Below the pieces are notes generated by a model, which ran no database searches, was not told the origin of the DNA, and saw only the letters and a list, made by a program, of their open reading frames with translations. Both the position numbers and the translations under genes were made by a program. Of a stretch of 11,480 bases of DNA, positions 7,196 through 11,480 are shown one piece after another. Every line of letters starts with the position of its first letter. Position 1 is the stretch's first letter. This DNA comes from Phycisphaerae bacterium. Lineage in GTDB: Bacteria; Planctomycetota; Phycisphaerae; SM23-33. The stretch is from contig JASLZV010000023.1 of NCBI GenBank assembly GCA_030754715.1, forward strand, positions 1-11,480, given 5' to 3'.

Positions 7196-7589
7196 GCCGA
7201 AAGGTGTTGAGAATGGTGTAGGGTTCAGGCATAATGCGCCCTACGGGGGAGGTATTCCCCCACGGGGCAGGCTCAGTGTCCCCGTTGTCTGAAAGGCGGA
7301 CTGGCCCCCGAGAGGAGGCCGCTCCAGTTCCTGAGTCGCGCCGCAACCGATGCGGACACGCCCGAGACAAGTTTGGCATGGGCGTCACCGACCGAGGTGC
7401 ATCTGGTCAGGAATAGATACGCGGAGCCAAGCGAGATACGTAGGCGACCCCCTTCTTTCTGTCTACTGATCATGGTTGATGCACGGGTCACGGGCTTTGC
7501 CCCTCGCCTGACACAAGCAGGGGATTGTGGATTCATCGCTGAAGGCTCACGTAACGAGCCTTGAGCGATGCAACCATCAACACACCATT
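7196..7589 (+). ncRNA. Candidate large structured RNA or structured 5' leader
   Basis: Three perfect hairpins abut with no spacer: 7218-7244 (GTAGGG/CCCTAC), 7245-7261 (GGGGGA/TCCCCC) and 7262-7285 (ACGGGG/CCCCGT). Next come 7303-7320 (GGCCCCC, loop GAGA, GGAGGCC, one mismatch), 7341-7355 (CCGCA/TGCGG), 7359-7384 (CGCCC/GGGCG), 7440-7466 (GTAGGC/GTCTAC with a G-U pair), 7512-7529 (CACAA/TTGTG) and 7534-7570. AATGGT at 7212-7217 can pair with ACCATT at 7584-7589 to close the whole array. The loops GAGA and GAAA (7199-7202, CC/GG closed) and the G-U pair only make sense on the plus strand. Large phage RNAs such as GOLLD and ROOL are known, but I cannot match this to any family. The ends are estimates. 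Confidence 0.42.
7534..7570 (+). promoter_or_regulatory. 14-bp stem-loop in the leader of the rightward operon
   Basis: CATCGCT (7534-7540) pairs with AGCGATG (7564-7570), and AAGGCTC (7542-7548) pairs with GAGCCTT (7556-7562). A single G-G mismatch separates them and the loop is ACGTAAC. No T-run follows, so it is not a standard terminator. It ends 33 bases before the ATG at 7604, so it may affect translation or RNA stability of the operon. Confidence 0.6.
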
Positions 7590-7603
7590 AACTAGGAGAT
7601 TAA

Positions 7604-7858
7604 ATGAACGTCCGACAAGACATCATCAGCCTCACTCAGTTCTATCGCAACATGAGGCATCCTTACTCTGTGACATGGAATGGCCGTGCCTACCATGACA
7701 CCGACACTAACGACCTTGTCAATCAGGTCATCGACACCGAGTTGGAATTCGTTGGGATCGCGATCAGAAAGTTGGACGCATTCAACGAAGACCATGCAGG
7801 CGAGTTGCAAGAGTTGCTGTTCTACCGCGACTACCTGTCCAACGGTCTGCCTCAGTAG
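7604..7858 (+). CDS. Hypothetical protein, 84 aa, first gene of the AAA+/VWA operon
   Basis: The start is fixed by AGGAG five bases before ATG. The 84-aa product begins MNVRQDIISLTQFYRNMRHP, has a short aromatic and polar segment (YSVTWNGRAYHD), then two acidic helices over residues about 37-80 (NDLVNQVIDTELEFVGIAIR and ELQELLFYRDYL). It has no export signal or membrane helix. It lies 37 bases before the ATPase gene and is surely co-transcribed. Unlike the three genes after it, it lacks the CTGCGAGG leader, which suggests separate translational control. The family is not recognised. Confidence 0.8.
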   Translation: MNVRQDIISLTQFYRNMRHPYSVTWNGRAYHDTDTNDLVNQVIDTELEFVGIAIRKLDAFNEDHAGELQELLFYRDYLSNGLPQ

Positions 7859-7881
7859 CACCTATCTTTTAACTTCTCTTT

Positions 7882-7889
7882 CTGCGAGG
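7882..7889 (+). promoter_or_regulatory. Shared CTGCGAGG leader, copy 1 (ATPase gene)
   Basis: CTGCGAGG followed by AAAATC and then ATG at 7896. The GAGGA part is the ribosome site and the CTGC before it is also conserved in copies 2 and 3. A pyrimidine-rich stretch precedes it. This fixes the start at 7896 rather than any upstream ATG in the same frame. Confidence 0.7.
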
Positions 7890-7895
7890 AAAATC

Positions 7896-8969
7896 ATGCA
7901 AACATCATTCGGCGAGATCGCGCCTGCTGTCGATCACAATCAACTGACACGTCTAATCAAACAGTGTGTCACTGGCCATCAACCACTCATGGTCTGGGGC
8001 TTGCCCGGACTAGGCAAGACTGACAATGTCAGCGACACCATGACAGCGCTTGGATACAAGGTCATTGTCGTTTACGCATCTGACTACGATGCGGTCGATG
8101 CCAAGGGTATGCCTTACAACTCTGACGGTGTTACATCTTACGCACGTCCACCGTGGTTCCCTTCGGTTGGCTGTGGCAAGGTTGTTATCTTTCTCGATGA
8201 GATTGTGCAGGCACCACAGCCTGTCCAAGTCTGTTTCTCCCGCCTTGCTAAAGAGGGCGTGATCGGCGATCTCACACTACCCAATGGAGACGGCGATGAG
8301 TGCATCGTCATTGCGGCAGGCAATCAGCACACCGCTCGTGCAGGGTCACACCGTATGCCTACGCACCTCGCTGATCGGTTCGCGCACTGTGAACTAGTTC
8401 CCAACCGTGACTTGTTCATTGACTGGGCGCGGTCGCATGACATTGATGAGCGCGTGCCTGCCTTCTTGCAGTTCAAGCCTGACTGCTTCTATGACTTCGA
8501 CGCCAAGCGTCAGGAGTATGCGTATCCGACGGCGCGGTCATGGGCCAAGGTGTCCGACCTTATCTCTGATCTGGCGTCCGACGATGTGTCGATGTTGGAA
8601 CTGACTGTCGGTGCCAAAGTTGGTCAGGGCGTAGGCCGGGACTTCGCCTCTTTCTGTGCGACGCTCGACAGCATCCCCGACGCAACGGCTATTGCTCTTG
8701 GTCAAGGTCAGGCCGACGTGCCCGAGAATCTTGGTCTGCTGTACACCTTGACTGTCGCACTTGCCCGTCGCACTCTTGACGATGCAAGCGCTGAAAATAT
8801 CTGGGCCTACCTCAGCCTCGTGCCAGAAGAGTTTCAGATTTTCTGGCTCAAGGATTGCGAGGCCATGTTGGCCAACCCCAATGTCGAGTACGACTACGAC
8901 CTGAGTCAAGCGCCCGTGTTCGCTGAGATTGCACAGCGTCTGGCAGGCGCACTTGGGATCACCTCTTAA
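7896..8969 (+). CDS. MoxR/CobS-like AAA+ ATPase
   Basis: The 357-aa product is a compact AAA+ (AAA_5-type) ATPase. Walker A GLPGLGKT is at residues 35-42, Walker B VVIFLDEI at 96-103 (D101, E102), sensor 1 N143 in IVIAAGNQ, and a probable arginine finger R161 in HLADRFAHCEL. A sensor-2-like arginine R214 lies in YPTARSW. A later GAKVGQGVGRDF segment (239-250) recalls phage members of this group. Such ATPases form hexamers and work with VWA-domain partners, as MoxR and cobaltochelatase CobS do. A VWA protein is encoded two genes downstream, so a shared machine is likely. The frame stays open upstream to 7680, but that part overlaps the 84-aa gene and has no ribosome site. The substrate is unknown. 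Confidence 0.9.
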   Translation: MQTSFGEIAPAVDHNQLTRLIKQCVTGHQPLMVWGLPGLGKTDNVSDTMTALGYKVIVVYASDYDAVDAKGMPYNSDGVTSYARPPWFPSVGCGKVVIFLDEIVQAPQPVQVCFSRLAKEGVIGDLTLPNGDGDECIVIAAGNQHTARAGSHRMPTHLADRFAHCELVPNRDLFIDWARSHDIDERVPAFLQFKPDCFYDFDAKRQEYAYPTARSWAKVSDLISDLASDDVSMLELTVGAKVGQGVGRDFASFCATLDSIPDATAIALGQGQADVPENLGLLYTLTVALARRTLDDASAENIWAYLSLVPEEFQIFWLKDCEAMLANPNVEYDYDLSQAPVFAEIAQRLAGALGITS

Positions 8970-8982
8970 AAGGCTATCGCCT

Positions 8983-9004
8983 CATGGCTCCTTCGGGAGC
9001 CATG
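8983..9004 (+). terminator. Strong C(UUCG)G stem-loop, possible partial terminator
   Basis: CATGGCTCC and GGAGCCATG form a perfect 9-bp stem closed by the very stable TTCG loop. ATCG/CGAT (8976-8979 with 9007-9010) can extend it. A T-run follows at about 9015-9021, a little far for a classical terminator. It may reduce read-through or protect the upstream mRNA. Confidence 0.6.
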
Positions 9005-9033
9005 CACGATGTTCTTTTTTTCACACCAACCTA

Positions 9034-9041
9034 CTGCGAGG
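9034..9041 (+). promoter_or_regulatory. Shared CTGCGAGG leader, copy 2 (305-aa gene)
   Basis: CTGCGAGG then TTAATC and ATG at 9048, with the same six-base gap as copy 1. It decides the start of the 305-aa gene over an upstream ATG at 9009, which has no site. Confidence 0.7.
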
Positions 9042-9047
9042 TTAATC

Positions 9048-9965
9048 ATGGAAATCACCACAGCCAATGGCGCTCCGGTGCTGTCTGAAAATGCGATGTT
9101 CAGCACACCCTCTGTTCAGCGCTTCAACAACAAGCGCAACTCCTCTCGTGCGACCGAGCAATTGAAGGCGCACTTCAAAACTACTGGCAACAAGACGGTA
9201 TCCGGTGTCGAGTACCTGTTCGACATTGAGCATCCTGATTGGAAGGCCATCACGCAAGCCGAGACTGTCTTGCGAAAGATTCACGCGACGTACACTTTTG
9301 CTTTGCCGTCATCCGGTGAGGGTCAGAGTCGTGGCCCCCGCCTGTTACCGAATAAGGTAGCGACGCTGTACCTTGGCATGATGCATGACGCCATTGATGT
9401 GTTTGATCAGGCAGTCAACGCCTACGCTGTCAATTACGACAAGCATATTGACGCATCCGAACAGCGCCTTAACGGATTGTTTGAGCGGTCAAAGTATCCG
9501 TGTCGTGATGATTTTGTTGCGCGTCACCATGCGTCTGTTTCGCTGACTGGTCTGCCCACTGTTGAGGGTATCCAAGCAGGCGAGTACACCGACGCATACC
9601 GTGAGGCTGAGATCGAGCGCCAACAAGAGGCGGTCAACGAGTGCACTAAACAGATCGTGAATCGCGTGCTTGATCACGTCAAGCGCTTGGCTGATGGGTT
9701 GGATCGGATCGATCAGCCCCGCTCCAAGTTTAGTGACGTTCTGTTCGGTAACCTTGTTGAACTGACCGACTCGATCATCCCCGCCTGTAACGTGGCGAAT
9801 GATCCGGCGCTTGATCAGTTGGCTGTTGATGTCAGCACGATGGTTAAGCGTGCAGGCAACAAGCCGTCAGCAATGGCCGACACCGTTAAGGTCGGTGAGG
9901 TTGTGCGCGATCAAATCCGCAAGGATGCATCACGCATCGCCAACAAGGCATCCTCAATGCTTTGA
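9048..9965 (+). CDS. Hypothetical protein between AAA+ and VWA genes, 305 aa
   Basis: I do not recognise a family. The product starts MEITTANGAPVLSENAMFST and has a polar N-terminus (NNKRNSSRATEQ). A mostly helical body follows, including LLPNKVATLYLGMMHDAIDV near residues 100-120 and long charged helices at about 185-225 (YREAEIERQQEAVNECTKQI). The last 45 residues are basic and helical (VRDQIRKDASRIANKASSML). There is no signal peptide, membrane helix or obvious catalytic motif. It shares the CTGCGAGG leader and lies between the ATPase and its presumed VWA partner, so it is probably a third subunit, adaptor or substrate of that machine. This is inferred only from gene order. Confidence 0.85.
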   Translation: MEITTANGAPVLSENAMFSTPSVQRFNNKRNSSRATEQLKAHFKTTGNKTVSGVEYLFDIEHPDWKAITQAETVLRKIHATYTFALPSSGEGQSRGPRLLPNKVATLYLGMMHDAIDVFDQAVNAYAVNYDKHIDASEQRLNGLFERSKYPCRDDFVARHHASVSLTGLPTVEGIQAGEYTDAYREAEIERQQEAVNECTKQIVNRVLDHVKRLADGLDRIDQPRSKFSDVLFGNLVELTDSIIPACNVANDPALDQLAVDVSTMVKRAGNKPSAMADTVKVGEVVRDQIRKDASRIANKASSML

Positions 9966-9983
9966 TGTTTATCACAAGGGTCA

Positions 9984-10000
9984 GGGGGGCATCGCCCCCC
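9984..10000 (+). terminator. GGGGGGC/GCCCCCC stem-loop after the 305-aa gene
   Basis: A perfect 7-bp G/C stem with an ATC loop, followed six bases later by a short CTTTTC. It is too weak in T residues for a confident terminator, so partial termination or mRNA protection is likely. It mirrors the stem-loop after the ATPase gene. Confidence 0.5.
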
Positions 10001-10018
10001 ATCGCCTTTTCACTTTCC

Positions 10019-10026
10019 CTGCGAGG
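10019..10026 (+). promoter_or_regulatory. Shared CTGCGAGG leader, copy 3 (metallopeptidase/VWA gene)
   Basis: CTGCGAGG then AAAATTCTT and ATG at 10036, with a gap of nine bases instead of six. A pyrimidine-rich stretch again precedes it. It sets the start well downstream of earlier ATGs in the same frame. Confidence 0.65.
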
Positions 10027-10035
10027 AAAATTCTT

Positions 10036-10749
10036 ATGCAAACCCCATTAGATTTTATGCGGTCTGTTCGTTCGATTATGTTGTTGCAACCTCAGACCCG
10101 GTACATAGGTAGCAACGTCATGCTGTTGGAGTTGATCGAGTCCAACGATATTGACACTGCCTGCACCAACGGCAAGGTTATTAAGTTCAACCCTGAGTTT
10201 GTCTCTCAGTTAACCAAGCGCCAAGGCATCTTCCTGTTAGCGCATGAGGTCATGCACTGCATCCTCAAGCACCCTTGGCGTCGCGGTGGACGTGATCCTA
10301 AACTCTGGAACATCGCCTGCGACTTCGTTATCAATGGTCACCTGATCATCATGGGTCTTGGCGAGTTCATCACCGACGGCCTGCATGACGAGCAGTACAA
10401 TGGCATGAGCGCTGAACGTGTCTACGCCTTGCGTATGCTCGAAGACGATCCCCAGTCAGACGATCCCCAGTCAGGCGACGAGTCAGGCGATCCTCAGTCA
10501 GGCGATCCTCAGTCAGGCGATCCTCAGTCAGGCGATCCTCAGTCAGGCGATCCTCAGTCAGGCGACGAGTCAGGCGAACAGTCAGGCGACGATCAGTCAG
10601 ACGATCAGTCAGGGACGATCAGTCAGACGATCAGTCAGGCGATGATCAGCAAGGCGGCGGTAGCGGCGACGGTGTGCCGACGTTTGAAGAGGCCATGCAG
10701 TCTGGTATCGGCGGTGTTGAAGACGCCCCCGCTGATGAGCCTGAGTTAG
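10036..10749 (+). CDS. HExxH metallopeptidase-like domain protein (DUF2201 N-terminal type), frameshifted before its VWA half
   Basis: Read from ATG at 10036, residues about 55-107 hold a zinc-peptidase-like signature: HEVMH at 70-74, followed by WNIACDFVIN (91-100) with D96 as a likely third ligand. This matches the putative metallopeptidase domain found at the start of DUF2201 proteins. An acidic DPQSG repeat linker follows from about residue 138. After codon 193 (GGG, 10612-10614) the frame is wrong: the remaining 44 codons give an unrelated basic tail that stops at 10749. The real continuation is in the frame starting at 10614, which encodes the VWA domain. The intact protein would be about 450 aa. 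As it stands, only the N-terminal domain and linker would be made from this start. Confidence 0.82.
   Translation: MQTPLDFMRSVRSIMLLQPQTRYIGSNVMLLELIESNDIDTACTNGKVIKFNPEFVSQLTKRQGIFLLAHEVMHCILKHPWRRGGRDPKLWNIACDFVINGHLIIMGLGEFITDGLHDEQYNGMSAERVYALRMLEDDPQSDDPQSGDESGDPQSGDPQSGDPQSGDPQSGDPQSGDESGEQSGDDQSDDQSGTISQTISQAMISKAAVAATVCRRLKRPCSLVSAVLKTPPLMSLS
10486..10560 (+). repeat. Five perfect 15-bp tandem repeats encoding GDPQS
   Basis: GGCGATCCTCAGTCA is repeated five times without change, with degenerate copies on both sides from about 10447. It encodes an acidic flexible linker between the metallopeptidase-like and VWA domains. Identical copies at the DNA level suggest recent expansion by slippage or recombination. 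Confidence 0.93.
10585..10637 (+). repeat. Two 26/27-bp tandem copies, the second missing one C
   Basis: The first copy (10585-10611) starts GGCGACGATCAG. The second (10612-10637) is identical except that GGC has become GG. This single missing base is what throws the gene out of frame. Confidence 0.9.
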
Positions 10750-11387
10750 AGCGTGAGTGGGATAGAAATATCATGGTCACCACTCAGCAGGCGAAAGACT
10801 CCGGCACCCTGCCGGGTAACGTCGCGCAGGCAATCGACAAACGCAACGAGTCAGCGATCAGTTGGCAAGACCAGTTGAACGATCTCATGTCTGGTATCGG
10901 CTCACTGTCTGAGCAGTCATGGGCCAAAAAGAATCGGCGCTTTGAAGAGTACCTTCCCGGCATCGAGACTCGCGGTCTGGGTCACGTCGTTATCGGCACT
11001 GACACAAGCGGTTCGATGGATAAGTCTGAACTGGAACGTGCGGTGTCAGAAACGATGGAAGTCTGTGACATCTATTCGCCTGACCTGACGTTCATTCCCT
11101 GCGACAGTCGGATCGATGATGATACGGTTCAGCAGTTTGAATCGGGGTGCTACCCCGACGATGCAAGTGAGTTCAACTTGCATGGCGGTGGGGGTACTGA
11201 CCCCAAACCTGTCTTTGATTGGTGCGCTGAAAACGGTGAGCCTGACGTGATGATCTTCTTCACTGATGGGTACGTTTACAAATGGCCAGAAGACCCCGGC
11301 TACCCCGTGGTCTGGGCCTTCACCTCACCTGTCACAAAACACAACCCGCCTGCACCTTTTGGCACTGTGATCGAGTGCTGTATCTGA
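10674..11387 (+). CDS. VWA-domain protein (DUF2201/CobT-like C-terminal half), separated by frameshift
   Basis: The frame is open from 10614 to 11387. The listed start is a GTG at 10674 with only a weak site, so the true start is probably the upstream ATG at 10036 with a corrected frame. In GTG numbering, a VWA domain covers about residues 103-225 and has a complete metal-ion MIDAS: DTSGS at 110-114, T175 in GGGGTDPKPVF, and D198 in FFTDGY. An acidic helical segment (about 20-95) precedes it. VWA domains bind partners through a coordinated Mg, and CobT- and MoxR-associated VWA proteins dock on AAA+ hexamers. The ATPase at 7896-8969 is the expected partner. If the frameshift is real, the VWA half may be translated poorly or not at all. 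Confidence 0.85.
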   Translation: MPTFEEAMQSGIGGVEDAPADEPELEREWDRNIMVTTQQAKDSGTLPGNVAQAIDKRNESAISWQDQLNDLMSGIGSLSEQSWAKKNRRFEEYLPGIETRGLGHVVIGTDTSGSMDKSELERAVSETMEVCDIYSPDLTFIPCDSRIDDDTVQQFESGCYPDDASEFNLHGGGGTDPKPVFDWCAENGEPDVMIFFTDGYVYKWPEDPGYPVVWAFTSPVTKHNPPAPFGTVIECCI

Positions 11388-11396
11388 TCATCGCAG

Positions 11397-11447
11397 AGGT
11401 CGTTGGCCCCCCGACCTTAACTGGGGGCCGCATCAGCAACACTGATG
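11397..11447 (+). promoter_or_regulatory. Potential H-type pseudoknot plus hairpin after the VWA gene
   Basis: AGGTCG (11397-11402) pairs with CGACCT (11412-11417), while GGCCCCC (11405-11411) pairs with GGGGGCC (11423-11429). The two stems interlock with a 2-base first loop, no junction base and a 5-base last loop, which is sterically reasonable for an H-type pseudoknot. A 6-bp hairpin (CATCAG/CTGATG, 11431-11447) follows. No T-run is present. It may stabilise the mRNA end or control the next gene, which lies beyond the window. Confidence 0.5.
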
Positions 11448-11480
11448 ATCGGTCAATCCGTGAAACGCCCTCACTATCAC

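Larger units (their letters stand above)
6559..7603. other. Long divergent intergenic region without a protein gene
   Basis: Genes on the left run leftward and genes on the right run rightward, so this 1,045-base gap must hold promoters for one or both operons. Frames longer than 100 codons exist here, but their products are low-complexity Gly, Arg and Pro strings without ribosome sites. The left part is strongly C-rich on the plus strand with tandem repeats. Stem-loops there include 7037-7044 with 7062-7069 (GTGCCTGT/ACAGGCGC), 7074-7079 with 7088-7093 (AAGGCC/GGCCTT), and 6966-6970 with 6975-6979 (CAGTC/GACTG). The right part is described separately as a candidate structured RNA. A replication origin is an alternative use for such a region, but no iterated binding sites are seen. 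Confidence 0.75.

Noticed and set aside
7218..7261. Rho-independent terminator
   Set aside because: The G/C stems are followed by more stems instead of a T-run.
7191..7290. tRNA-like gene
   Set aside because: There is no T-arm GTTCRANYC motif with matching acceptor arms, and the stem lengths do not fit a cloverleaf.
7680..7895. Upstream extension of the AAA+ reading frame from an ATG at 7680
   Set aside because: It overlaps the well-supported 84-aa gene and encodes a Thr, Ser and Cys rich stretch. A strong ribosome site marks ATG at 7896.
8538..8909. 123-codon frame on the minus strand
   Set aside because: It is antisense to the AAA+ gene, has no ribosome site and is a typical shadow of a GC-rich coding strand.
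9799..10035. Upstream extension of the metallopeptidase frame
   Set aside because: It lies inside the 305-aa gene in another frame. The CTGCGAGG leader marks ATG at 10036.
10609..10616. Programmed -1 frameshift joining the two halves
   Set aside because: The site reads TCA GGG ACG, which is not an X XXY YYZ slippery heptamer, and re-pairing after slippage is poor. A lost C in a repeat copy explains it better.
10447..10645. CRISPR-like direct repeats
   Set aside because: The repeats are contiguous with no spacers, in frame, and encode a protein linker.

Overview
The window reads as part of a tailed bacteriophage genome (Caudoviricetes), or a prophage of similar make-up. It holds a portal protein, a complete large terminase and a small HNH endonuclease, along with many short genes joined by ATGA or 8-base overlaps. 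The Shine-Dalgarno sites are strong (GGAGGA, AAGGAG), as expected for a Gram-negative, probably proteobacterial, host. No integrase, tRNA, rRNA, CRISPR array or insertion sequence was seen, so lifestyle cannot be judged.

Left half (1-6558): one leftward gene train on the minus strand. In transcription order it holds a membrane-anchored coiled-coil protein, an 85-aa protein, an exported 125-aa protein, an HNH endonuclease and two small basic proteins. These are followed by terminase large subunit (TerL), three small unknown proteins (60, 51 and 115 aa), the portal, and the start of a DUF6356-like membrane protein that runs off the left edge. HNH, small basic proteins, TerL and portal together form a head-packaging module. 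A perfect 10-bp inverted repeat lies between the first two genes.

Middle (6559-7603): about 1 kb with no credible protein gene, at the point where transcription diverges. Its left part is C-rich on the plus strand and has short tandem repeats. Its right part (about 7196-7589) is packed with adjacent perfect stem-loops. Two of these are capped by GNRA tetraloops only when read on the plus strand, which suggests a large structured RNA or a long structured leader for the rightward operon.

Right half (7604-11387): a rightward operon made of an 84-aa protein, a MoxR/CobS-like AAA+ ATPase, an unrecognised 305-aa protein, and a two-domain protein with an HExxH metallopeptidase-like N-terminus and a VWA C-terminus with a full MIDAS motif (DUF2201 type). 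The last gene is split by a one-base deletion inside an acidic repeat linker. The ATPase, middle protein and last gene share a CTGCGAGG leader just before the start codon. Strong stem-loops follow the ATPase and the 305-aa gene, and a potential H-type pseudoknot follows the last gene. AAA+ plus VWA pairs usually act as chaperone or remodelling machines (MoxR/VWA, CobS/CobT). What this one acts on is unknown and is the main functional question in the window.
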